Below, one piece after another: positions 52,638 through 61,069 of a DNA stretch of 64,000 nucleotides. The notes below the pieces were generated by a model, which ran no database searches, had not been told where the DNA came from, and saw nothing but the letters and a program-made list of their open reading frames with translations. A program made the position numbers and the translations under genes. Where the stretch lies: assembly GCA_964468645.1 (NCBI GenBank), contig CAYXUU010000027.1, positions 1 to 64,000 on the forward strand, read 5' to 3'. The DNA comes from JAIOZK01 sp964468645. GTDB lineage: Bacteria; Bacteroidota; Bacteroidia; Bacteroidales; JAIOZK01. Each line of letters starts with the position of its first letter. Within the stretch, counting starts at the first letter, position 1.

Positions 52638-54161
52638 ATGGAAGAACTTAAAAACCGAAACCAGACCAAAGCTAATAAAACCCGCCAGTTACCTTTTGCC
52701 CAGGCTATTCTAGAGCATGGTAAAATTCCACCCCAGGCTGTTGATCTGGAAGAAGCAGTCCTTGGTGCAATCATGCTTGAGAAAGATGCCCTTACCGCTG
52801 TAATTGATATATTAAAACCGGAGGTTTTTTATAAAGAAGCCCATCAGACAATATTTGCTGCTGTTACACGTCTTTTTGCTAAATCTGAGCCTGTTGATAT
52901 TCTTACTGTAACCGAAGAGCTAAAGAATTCCGGTGAACTGGATGTTGTTGGCGGGGCATATTATATTACCCAGCTCACCAACCGGATTGCTTCAGCAGCC
53001 AATGTTGAATACCATACCAGGATTATCACGCAAAAGTTTATTCAACGTGAGCTCATCAGGATTTCATCAGATATTATTAAAGAGGCTTATGAAGATACCA
53101 CTGATGTTTTTGATCTTCTCGACCGTGCAGAGCAAAGTCTTTTTTCGGTAAGCGAAACCAATCTCAGGAGGAATTATGATGATATGCACTCCCTTGTAAA
53201 GGAAGCTATTACCGAGATACAGGCTGCCCGTGACCAGGAGGCCCATTTAAAAGGGGTACCTTCAGGTTTTACTGAAGTTGACCGTGTAACCTCCGGCTGG
53301 CAAAGATCTGACTTGATAATCCTTGCTTCCCGACCGGGAATGGGAAAAACCGCTTTCGCGCTTTCAATGGCAAGAAACATTGCTGTTGATTTCAAACGAC
53401 CAGTTGCCATTTTCTCCCTCGAGATGTCATCCATTCAGCTGGTAACACGTCTGATATCAAGTGAAACACAATTATCAGCCGATAAACTAAAAAAGGGCAA
53501 CCTTGAAAATTATGAATGGGAACAACTTAATGCGAAAATCAACAACCTTGTGGATGCAAATATTCTTATCGATGATACACCTGCATTAACCATTTTCGAA
53601 TTAAGGGCAAAATGCCGGCGATTGAAAGCTCAGCATGATATAGAGATCGTTTTTCTTGATTACCTCCAATTAATGTCGGGAACCTCTGAAACAAGAGGAA
53701 ACAGGGAACAGGAGATCAGTACGATTTCCAGATCACTCAAAGCCCTCGCTAAAGAACTGAATATACCAATAGTCGCACTATCACAGTTGAGCCGTGCTGT
53801 TGAAACCCGTGGCGGATCAAAAAAACCTATCCTTTCCGACCTCAGGGAATCAGGAGCCATTGAACAGGATGCTGACCTTGTTCTGTTTTTATTCCGCCCC
53901 GAATACTACAGAATTGATGAGGATGAGGAAGGCAATACCACCAAGGGTTTTGCTGAGGTTAGTATTGCAAAGCACAGAAATGGAGCACTTAAAGATATTC
54001 CGCTCAAGTTCGTTGCTCAATATGCAAGATTCGAAGATGCTGAAACAAGTGATTATTTTCCGGAAGACGGAACAGAATATGATTACCCAAACGGACAGGC
54101 CACCAAAACCATTCCTTCAAAAATGAATGATATGGATGATGAGGAGCCTTTGCCCTTCTGA
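52638..54161 (+). CDS. dnaB: Replicative DNA helicase DnaB
   Basis: 507 residues. N-terminal DnaB domain (about 30-130, PPQAVDLEEAVLGAIMLE), linker, then RecA-like hexameric helicase: Walker A SRPGMGKTAFALSMA, Walker B IVFLDYLQLMSG, and SDLRESGAIEQDADLVLFLFRP. Unwinds DNA at the fork and recruits primase. No intein is present. It is monocistronic and faces the acyl-CoA ligase gene 18 bp away. The C-terminus carries an acidic tail (MDDEEPLPF), as common in this phylum. Confidence 0.96.
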   Translation: MEELKNRNQTKANKTRQLPFAQAILEHGKIPPQAVDLEEAVLGAIMLEKDALTAVIDILKPEVFYKEAHQTIFAAVTRLFAKSEPVDILTVTEELKNSGELDVVGGAYYITQLTNRIASAANVEYHTRIITQKFIQRELIRISSDIIKEAYEDTTDVFDLLDRAEQSLFSVSETNLRRNYDDMHSLVKEAITEIQAARDQEAHLKGVPSGFTEVDRVTSGWQRSDLIILASRPGMGKTAFALSMARNIAVDFKRPVAIFSLEMSSIQLVTRLISSETQLSADKLKKGNLENYEWEQLNAKINNLVDANILIDDTPALTIFELRAKCRRLKAQHDIEIVFLDYLQLMSGTSETRGNREQEISTISRSLKALAKELNIPIVALSQLSRAVETRGGSKKPILSDLRESGAIEQDADLVLFLFRPEYYRIDEDEEGNTTKGFAEVSIAKHRNGALKDIPLKFVAQYARFEDAETSDYFPEDGTEYDYPNGQATKTIPSKMNDMDDEEPLPF

Positions 54162-54179
54162 TACCAGCCTTGCAAGAAA

Positions 54180-55829
54180 TCAAACATAAAGATAACGCTT
54201 GATCTTATGCGTTGCCGTTTTCATAAAAGGATCACGCTGTGAAACAACCAGTTTTACCCTGGAGAACTTATTTACCCTGGAATTGATATAAATTTGTAGC
54301 TCCTTCATTAAATCTTCTACCTTGTTCTCTACATAATTGGCAAGTTCTTCCCTGAGGTGTAAATATTTCTCGGTTATCTCCTCGTGATTGAAGTGAACCA
54401 GGGCTACCAGCTTACCTTTCTTTTCAACTACAAGTGATTCAACAACATGCCTGAAGCTATTGATTACCGATTCAATTTCTTCTGGATAAATATTCTCCCC
54501 GCTCGCACCGAGAATTACATTCTTTAATCGTCCTTTTATAAATAGGAAATTGTCTTTATCCATGACACCGAGATCGCCGGTTTTAAACCATCCTTCCTCA
54601 GTAATTACCTCCCTGGTCTTTTCTGGTTCCTTATAATATCCCTTCATCACGTTGGGCCCTCTTGCCCAGATTTCACCCTCTCCGGTGACAGGATCAGGAT
54701 TGTTGATCTTGAGTTCAACGCCCTCAACCGCCGGGCCTGTTGATTCCAATCGGGTTTGTTTGGGACTTACTCCGGCAAGTAGCGGTGCTGTTTCTGTTAA
54801 GCCATAACCTATGGCATATGGGAACTTTGCTTCTATTAAAAACTTTTCAACCACTCTGTTCAGTTTGGCTCCACCAATTCCATAAAACGTCAGGCAACCA
54901 CCAAAGGTTTTCATTAGTTTTTTACCGGCAATACGGTTTAGTTGTTTCCTGATAAAGGGTGCCTTATATAAAGTTCTGATAATAAAACTTTTGTTGAATG
55001 TGGGCCTGATCTTTTTCCTATAGATCTTCTCAATAATTAAAGGAACAGTTAGCATTGTGGTAGGCTTAATTTCCTTCAAAGCAGGTAACAAAACAGTAGG
55101 TGTCGGGGGCTTTCTTAAATAATACACACTCGAACCACTTATAAGTGGCAAAATAAGACCCAGTGTATTCTCAAGAGTATGTGACAACGGGAGTATTGAC
55201 AATAAACGATCTGTTTTATCCAATGGATGTATTTTCCCTCCCTGTATGGCATTAACGGCAATATTCTTATGGGAAAGCATCACACCCTTTGAGTTACCTG
55301 TGGTGCCTGATGTATAAATCAGTACAGCCAGGTCATCCTCCCTGACACGATATTTATTTAAAGGACTTAAACTCATGTCAAATTCTACTGTTGTTTTATC
55401 CGGCCCGACAAGGCTAAAATCATCTATACCAACAATATGGTTTAAGCCATCGGTTTTAATATCAGTGAGTTTTGGAGCAAGTGACGCTGATACAAACAGC
55501 ACTCTGCTTTCAGAATGGTCTAACACATTTTCAACTTCCAGTGGTGTAAAATCGGGCAGCATCGGAACCGCTACTGCTCCCATAAATGTTATTGCCAGAT
55601 AGGTTATCCCCCAGTTGGGCATATTTGCGCTCAAAATTGCGATTTTATCCTCTGGCTGCACGCCAAGCTTCTCCAGGAAAGAAATAACGGCGTCGATGTG
55701 TTTTTCAACTTCCAGATATGACAGGGATTTTTCACCAACAAAACTCAGTGCGATGTTGTCTGGATTCTTTGTAGCAGACTGTTTGAAAAGGGCAGGGAAA
55801 GTTAGTTCTATATTTGTATTCATATTCAA
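54180..55829 (-). CDS. AMP-forming acyl-CoA synthetase (long-chain fatty acid-CoA ligase type)
   Basis: 549 residues of the ANL superfamily. P-loop LIYTSGTTGNSKGVMLSH, A5 motif YGLTETAPL, A7 GWFKTGDLGVMD, A8 IKGRLKNVILGASGENIYPEEIE, and the catalytic Lys region near the C-terminus (THKIKRY). It activates a fatty acid with ATP and attaches CoA; chain length is not readable. Two Met lie close at the start (55829 and 55823). A consensus promoter is 16-48 bp upstream. Cytoplasmic or membrane-associated. Confidence 0.9.
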   Translation of the reverse strand: MNMNTNIELTFPALFKQSATKNPDNIALSFVGEKSLSYLEVEKHIDAVISFLEKLGVQPEDKIAILSANMPNWGITYLAITFMGAVAVPMLPDFTPLEVENVLDHSESRVLFVSASLAPKLTDIKTDGLNHIVGIDDFSLVGPDKTTVEFDMSLSPLNKYRVREDDLAVLIYTSGTTGNSKGVMLSHKNIAVNAIQGGKIHPLDKTDRLLSILPLSHTLENTLGLILPLISGSSVYYLRKPPTPTVLLPALKEIKPTTMLTVPLIIEKIYRKKIRPTFNKSFIIRTLYKAPFIRKQLNRIAGKKLMKTFGGCLTFYGIGGAKLNRVVEKFLIEAKFPYAIGYGLTETAPLLAGVSPKQTRLESTGPAVEGVELKINNPDPVTGEGEIWARGPNVMKGYYKEPEKTREVITEEGWFKTGDLGVMDKDNFLFIKGRLKNVILGASGENIYPEEIESVINSFRHVVESLVVEKKGKLVALVHFNHEEITEKYLHLREELANYVENKVEDLMKELQIYINSRVNKFSRVKLVVSQRDPFMKTATHKIKRYLYV

Positions 55830-55844
55830 CTCTTTTTAGGTTCA

Positions 55845-55877
55845 CAAATATAAGAGCATTGAAGAATATAAGAACAA
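55845..55877 (-). promoter_or_regulatory. Promoter of acyl-CoA synthetase gene
   Basis: Minus strand TATATTTG (55845-55852) and TTG (55875-55877), 22 bp apart, 15 bp before the ATG. Confidence 0.6.
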
Positions 55878-55925
55878 TTTATTTAGAAAAAAATGCAAAT
55901 ATTTAGATGTTTTTAATAAGATCAT

Positions 55926-57116
55926 TTAGGCAACAAGCTCTTTCACCAGGTCAGCAGCTTCCTGAAGTTTTATTGCAGGATATACCTTCAAACCCGATTC
56001 ATCAAGTATTTGTTTACCTTCTTCAGCATTGGTTCCTTGCAACCTTACTATAACCGGCATTCCCAGATCGCCAATATTATTATAGGCATCCACAACACCC
56101 TGGGCAACCCTGTCGCAACGTACGATACCACCAAAAATATTTATCAGGATAGCTTTCACATTCGGATCCTGAAGAATTATCCTGAGCGCCTCCTCTACCC
56201 TTTTAGCATCGGCAGTTCCACCGACATCAAGAAAATTGGCAGGATCGCCACCTGAGAGTTTTATGATATCCATCGTAGCCATGGCTAGTCCTGCACCGTT
56301 GACCATGCATCCGACATTGCCATCCATTTTAACGTAACTAAGGTCATACCTGCTGGCTTCTACTTCTATCGGGTCTTCCTCGAGCTTATCGCGCATATTT
56401 AAAATTAAGGGATGCCTGAACAAGGCGTTATTGTCTATCGCAACTTTGCAATCTACAGCAAGAATCTTATCATCTGAAGTCTTCAGCACTGGATTAATTT
56501 CAAACAAAGCGGCATCGGATTCAAGATATGCCTTATAAAGATTGCCAACAAAAGTTACCATTTCTTTATAAGCTTCACCTGTAAGGCCAAGGTTAAAAGC
56601 AACTTTTCTACACTGAAAATCTTGAATGCCCACTTTCGGGTCTATCCCCTCTTTAAAAATAAGTTCCGGGGTTTCTTCTGCAACCTGTTCTATCTCGATG
56701 CCACCCTGAGGTGAATAAACGATCATATTCCTTCCGGTCTGACGGTTCAGAAGTATACTGATATAGTATTCCTTACGTTCTGAGGGGCCATCATAGTAAA
56801 CGTCTTCCTGTACCAGGACACGTCGGACCAATTTACCCTCAGGGCCGGTTTGAGGGGTTACCAGCTGCATGCCAATGATCTCATCAGCAATTTTTTCAAC
56901 TTCATCGAGTGATTTTGCAAGTTTGATACCACCGCCTTTTCCACGTCCGCCGGCATGTACCTGTGCTTTTATTACCCAGTAAGGGGCACCAGTTTCATCC
57001 TGAAGATCCTGTGCTGCTTTTACAGCGTCTGATGGTGAGTCAGCCACATACCCCTCCGGAATATTAACATTAAATTCCTTTAAGATGCTCTTTCCCTGAA
57101 ACTCATGTATATTCAT
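55926..57116 (-). CDS. sucC: Succinate-CoA ligase (ADP-forming) beta subunit
   Basis: 396 residues, family length. ATP-grasp domain (MNIHEFQGKSILKEF, VHAGGRGKGGGIKLAK, EINPVL) and C-terminal CoA-ligase domain (LDVGGTADAKRVEEAL, NIFGGIVRCDRVAQGV). It catalyses succinyl-CoA to succinate with ATP formation in the TCA cycle, together with an alpha subunit. The alpha gene sucD is not next to it in this window, unlike in many bacteria. A consensus promoter lies upstream, divergent from lolD. Confidence 0.95.
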   Translation of the reverse strand: MNIHEFQGKSILKEFNVNIPEGYVADSPSDAVKAAQDLQDETGAPYWVIKAQVHAGGRGKGGGIKLAKSLDEVEKIADEIIGMQLVTPQTGPEGKLVRRVLVQEDVYYDGPSERKEYYISILLNRQTGRNMIVYSPQGGIEIEQVAEETPELIFKEGIDPKVGIQDFQCRKVAFNLGLTGEAYKEMVTFVGNLYKAYLESDAALFEINPVLKTSDDKILAVDCKVAIDNNALFRHPLILNMRDKLEEDPIEVEASRYDLSYVKMDGNVGCMVNGAGLAMATMDIIKLSGGDPANFLDVGGTADAKRVEEALRIILQDPNVKAILINIFGGIVRCDRVAQGVVDAYNNIGDLGMPVIVRLQGTNAEEGKQILDESGLKVYPAIKLQEAADLVKELVA

Positions 57117-57148
57117 AATATTTCGATTTTACTTAGAGGTTCAAAATA

Positions 57149-57178
57149 CAAATTTATAATTATTATCAGTTACTTCAA
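57149..57178 (-). promoter_or_regulatory. Promoter of sucC
   Basis: Minus strand TAAATTTG (57149-57156) and TTG (57176-57178), 19 bp apart. The start codon is 32 bp downstream. Confidence 0.65.
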
Positions 57179-57207
57179 GTTTTCAGTTCATACATTGACA
57201 CATTTTT

Positions 57208-57215
57208 TATCTTTG
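57208..57215 (+). promoter_or_regulatory. -7 box TATCTTTG before lolD
   Basis: Exact TAnnTTTG match 13 bp before ATG 57229. No TTG at the usual distance, so only the -7 is claimed. Confidence 0.5.
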
Positions 57216-57228
57216 CAGCTGGTTGAGC

Positions 57229-57882
57229 ATGATTAAAGTAATTGATATACACAAATCTTATGGAACACTTCAGGTACTTCAGGGTATTCAGATGGAGGTA
57301 GCCACAGGTGAAATCGTATCTGTTGTTGGTGCTTCTGGAGCAGGTAAATCAACCCTGTTACATATTGTAGGAACCATCGATAAAGCCAACTCAGGATCAA
57401 TTTTGTATGATGATGTGGAAGTAAACAAACTTAGCGAAAGGAAAATTTCAGAATTCAGAAACAGGCAGGTCGGTTTTGTTTTCCAGTTTCATCACCTGTT
57501 ACCCGAATTTACGGCGATTGAGAATATCTGTATCCCGGCTTTTATTGCCGGATTAAGCAGAAAACAAACTGAAAAACGTGCACATGGCCTAATGGAGTTT
57601 CTTGGTCTTAGCAACAGGGCAGAACATAAACCTGCCGAATTATCTGGCGGAGAGCAACAACGGGTAGCTGTTGCAAGGGCACTCATCAATAGTCCGGCTG
57701 TTGTACTTGCAGACGAACCTTCAGGCAATCTTGATTCAAAATCATCTGTTGAACTTCACGACCTGTTCTTCAGGCTCAGGGAGGAATTTAAACAGACTTT
57801 TATTATTGTCACTCACAACCGCGACCTGGCTGACATGGCCGATAGAAAACTCACAATTAAAGATGGCATAATAATCAACTAA
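57229..57882 (+). CDS. lolD: LolD-like ABC transporter ATP-binding protein
   Basis: 217 residues from ATG 57229 (a TTG 6 bp upstream is possible). Walker A GASGAGKST, Q-loop FVFQFHHLLPEFT, signature LSGGEQQR, Walker B VVLADEPSGNLD, H-loop IVTHNRDLA. The Q-loop and PEFTAIENI segment match LolD/MacB-type ATPases; LolCDE moves lipoproteins from the inner membrane to the LolA carrier. Permease genes are not adjacent, which is common in this phylum. Followed 76 bp later by the repeat protein. Confidence 0.85.
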   Translation: MIKVIDIHKSYGTLQVLQGIQMEVATGEIVSVVGASGAGKSTLLHIVGTIDKANSGSILYDDVEVNKLSERKISEFRNRQVGFVFQFHHLLPEFTAIENICIPAFIAGLSRKQTEKRAHGLMEFLGLSNRAEHKPAELSGGEQQRVAVARALINSPAVVLADEPSGNLDSKSSVELHDLFFRLREEFKQTFIIVTHNRDLADMADRKLTIKDGIIIN

Positions 57883-57958
57883 TTTGACATACTTATTACA
57901 ATATAAAACTATGTAAATCGTTGATTTGTTGATCCGCTAAAAACAGAAATCATAATTC

Positions 57959-60781
57959 ATGAGATATAAATTTCTTCTATTTTTTTCAATTATCCTCCTG
58001 GGCTGTTCAACTGCTTTTTCACAGTCAGTTGAAGAAGAATACATGCGTGCCATCGAGACAGCCGATGATTATTTTAACAACCAGGATTACATCAATGCCA
58101 AACAGGCTTACCAGCTGGCAAAAAAATTAAAGCCTGAAGAAGATTATCCGGTTGAACAATTCGAAAAAACGATGGAATTGCTCAGGGCGAAACTGGAAGT
58201 AAGTGGAATCTATACAGGAATAATATCTGAAGCTGACGATTTATTTGATTCTGGCCAGCTGGCTGAAGCCATGGAAACATACAAAAGAGCACTTGAGGTG
58301 ATGCCAGATGAAAAATATCCGGAGAATAAGATCATAGAAATTGATAATCGATTAAACGAAAACCGGATCAAATATGAGAAATACTCTGCAAGTATCAGAA
58401 CAGCAGATCAAATGCTAAATAAACTACAGTATGAGGGGGCTAAACTTGAATACCAGAATGCCCTGCGTTATATGCCGGATGAATCATATCCTAAGGAAAA
58501 AATTAAGGAAATTGATAACATCCTGTACGAGATAGACTTACAGGAATCATCTTTTAAAATGGCTGTTCAAAATGCAGAATTTTTCCTCAGGAAAAATGAC
58601 CTTCAATCAGCTTTGAAAGAATTCGAAAGAGCCAGGGAATTCTATCCGGATAATGAACAGGTTAAGGAAACAATTGAAGAAATAAATACCATCCTCACGA
58701 AAAATGAAAGTTTCAATACTTTGATTGAAGAAGCCGATGAGTTATATATCATTCGTGACTATCAGGGTGCAATTGTGAAATACAGGGAAGCGGTTGCAAT
58801 TGATACTTCAAAGACTTACCCGGCCGAAATGATTACGAAGATCGAAGAGACATTATTAAACAAAGCTACCTCAGACCAGCAGGATTATGACCTGGCCATT
58901 GAGAATGGAAATGAACACCTGGATAGCAGCGACTATAAACTTGCAAAGGGCCAGTTTGAATTTGCTTCAAGAATAAAACCGGATGAAGCATATCCGAAGG
59001 AAAAAATACAGGAAATTGAAACACTGATACTTTCTTATGATGTTTTGATAAAAGAAGGTGATACCCATCTTGGCAACAAAGATTATGAAAATGCAAAATC
59101 TTCATATGAAGCGGCATTGCTGATCATGCCCAGGGAATCCTACCCATCTGATAAAATAGATGAAATAAATATCGTCATTCAACGGCTGGCCGATGAGGAG
59201 TCACTTTTACAAAATTATGAGGTTATCATAACTGAAGCCGATGAATACTATAGCCTGGAAAATTATGAAGAAGCAAGAACAAAATACCAGGAGGCCTTAA
59301 GTCTGCTTCCTACTGAAACATATCCTGAAACAAGGATAACTGAAATTGATGCCATGCTTCAACAACTTGAAGAACAAAAGGCTATTGAAACCAGGTACAA
59401 CAATCTGGTTGAAGAAGGTGATCGTTTGTTTCAATTGGAAGATTATGCGGGTGCTAAAAGAAAATACCAGGAAGCCCACCTGTTAAAACTTGAGGAAACC
59501 TATGCTTTTGAAAGAGTTGAGGAGATTGACAGGATGGTAGCAGATATGGCTGCTTATAAAGCAAAACAGGAGAATTATAACAATATCATTACCTCCGCTG
59601 ATGAGCTATTCATTCAACAGGATCTTGACAATGCAAAAGCTGAATATTTACAAGCCCTGGAAGTTTTTCCCCTTGAAAAGTATCCGCAACAGAAGATTGC
59701 TGAAGCAGATAGTTTGCTTAGCGAGATTGAACGCTTAAAACAACTTGAGCTGGATTACCAGCAGGCCATTAAGAAGGCAGACGAATTGTTAACCAGTGAA
59801 CTCTATAAAGAAGCAAAAGCTGAATATCTTATTGCCCTTGATCTTAAGCCGGGAGAATCATATCCACAGGCTAAAATTAATGGTATTGATGAAGTACTGG
59901 CTGAAATAACCAGGCAGGAAGAAATACAGAATGAATATGAAAGACTGGTGGCGAATGCAGAAAGATTGTTTGAGGAGGCAAAATATGAAGAATCAAAATC
60001 AGGATTTCAACAGGCCAGGGAGATAAAACCTGATGAACAATATCCAACACGGAAAATCAGTGAGATTAATGCTATTCAGCTCAGGCTCGAAAAAGAAAAA
60101 CAGGAAGCTTATGATTATGCCATCACAAAAGGTGATAATCTTTTTAATGGGGAAAATTACGAGGATGCCAAAGAAGCTTTTATGACTGCCAGCAACCTTA
60201 TGCCTGAGGAAATATACCCTAAAGAAAAGATCGATGAATGTAATGGTTTTATCGCAGAGATAAAGCTCGCCAGGCAAAAAGCATATGACCAGGCCATTGC
60301 TGATGCTGATAAATTCTATAATTCAAAAGTTTACGATAAAGCCATTGAATCATACCTGAAAGCAGAAGAAATACTTCCGGAAGAATCCTATCCCCGTGAC
60401 ATGATCAATAAGATTACAAAAATGATCAGGGACAATTTACTTGTTGATATTAACCAGGAATATGTTCTGCTAAATGACGGCCTGGAAGAACGTTTTGATT
60501 TCAATGCTATTCCCATACAAAACAGAAAAGACAATTACATCCTGATAAAGGCCCGTAATGTTTCAGGCAACGAATTCAAGGTTATTTTCAGTTATGGTAG
60601 CGGTGATGCTAAAAACGGTGGATCCCTCTTACGTATCCCTGCAGGTCAAACCGGCCAGGATTACCTTATCAGGATAGGGACCCAGTACAAATGGTTCAGC
60701 GAAGATAACGACTGGGTAAGTCTCGTACCGGAAGGTGGAGATATCGAGGTGTCGTTGATCCGGGTTTCCAAAGGAGACTAA
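57959..60781 (+). CDS. Exported protein with 14 TPR-like repeats and a C-terminal beta domain
   Basis: 940 residues. Leader KFLLFFSIILLGCSTAFSQ allows either cleavage after AFSQ or lipidation at Cys16. Fourteen repeats of about 58-65 residues follow, each with two helices and the pattern AD-x-L/F...YxxAKxxYxxAL...P-E-x-YPxxKIxEID; some use EFYPDN or TYAFER in place of YP. Acidic and Lys-rich, it probably forms a long helical solenoid in the periplasm. The last 100 residues (EYVLLNDGLEERFDFNAIP, FKVIFSYGSGDAKNGG, GDIEVSLIRVSKGD) form a beta-rich domain. Function unknown; a scaffold role is likely. Confidence 0.78.
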   Translation: MRYKFLLFFSIILLGCSTAFSQSVEEEYMRAIETADDYFNNQDYINAKQAYQLAKKLKPEEDYPVEQFEKTMELLRAKLEVSGIYTGIISEADDLFDSGQLAEAMETYKRALEVMPDEKYPENKIIEIDNRLNENRIKYEKYSASIRTADQMLNKLQYEGAKLEYQNALRYMPDESYPKEKIKEIDNILYEIDLQESSFKMAVQNAEFFLRKNDLQSALKEFERAREFYPDNEQVKETIEEINTILTKNESFNTLIEEADELYIIRDYQGAIVKYREAVAIDTSKTYPAEMITKIEETLLNKATSDQQDYDLAIENGNEHLDSSDYKLAKGQFEFASRIKPDEAYPKEKIQEIETLILSYDVLIKEGDTHLGNKDYENAKSSYEAALLIMPRESYPSDKIDEINIVIQRLADEESLLQNYEVIITEADEYYSLENYEEARTKYQEALSLLPTETYPETRITEIDAMLQQLEEQKAIETRYNNLVEEGDRLFQLEDYAGAKRKYQEAHLLKLEETYAFERVEEIDRMVADMAAYKAKQENYNNIITSADELFIQQDLDNAKAEYLQALEVFPLEKYPQQKIAEADSLLSEIERLKQLELDYQQAIKKADELLTSELYKEAKAEYLIALDLKPGESYPQAKINGIDEVLAEITRQEEIQNEYERLVANAERLFEEAKYEESKSGFQQAREIKPDEQYPTRKISEINAIQLRLEKEKQEAYDYAITKGDNLFNGENYEDAKEAFMTASNLMPEEIYPKEKIDECNGFIAEIKLARQKAYDQAIADADKFYNSKVYDKAIESYLKAEEILPEESYPRDMINKITKMIRDNLLVDINQEYVLLNDGLEERFDFNAIPIQNRKDNYILIKARNVSGNEFKVIFSYGSGDAKNGGSLLRIPAGQTGQDYLIRIGTQYKWFSEDNDWVSLVPEGGDIEVSLIRVSKGD

Positions 60782-60782
60782 A

Positions 60783-60803
60783 GATTGTCGATTGTCGATT
60801 GTC
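60783..60803 (+). repeat. Three GATTGTC heptamers
   Basis: Three perfect 7-bp units directly after the repeat-protein stop codon; the reverse complement words recur near 44250-44272. Confidence 0.65.
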
Positions 60804-60874
60804 GGATTTGCAATATTCAATTGATTGATGATTTTTAAGTTTACGATCTTTGATGACTTAACAACTGAACTACT

Positions 60875-60973
60875 ACTGTATTACAACTGTATTACAACTG
60901 TATTACAACTGTATTACAACTGAATTACAACTGAATTACCACTGTATTACTACTGTATCACAACCGTATAACC
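60875..60973 (+). repeat. Nine-unit 11-bp array ACTGTATTACA
   Basis: Nine consecutive 11-bp units; units 1-4 are identical and 5-9 carry one to four changes (ACTGAATTACA, ACTGTATCACA, ACCGTATAACC). The array occupies the centre of the 288-bp gap before the aminotransferase gene and ends 30 bp before a candidate -7 box TATTTTTG (61003-61010). Confidence 0.92.
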
Positions 60974-61069
60974 AATCTCCAGCAACTTTCCGTTAATTTA
61001 ACTATTTTTGCACCTCCCAGATTCATCAAACGTTGCTAAAACATTATTCATTAAGAAACATTCAGGATA

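Noticed and set aside
57195..57215. TTG-TATCTTTG as a complete lolD promoter
   Set aside because: The spacing is only 10 bp; only the -7 box is retained.
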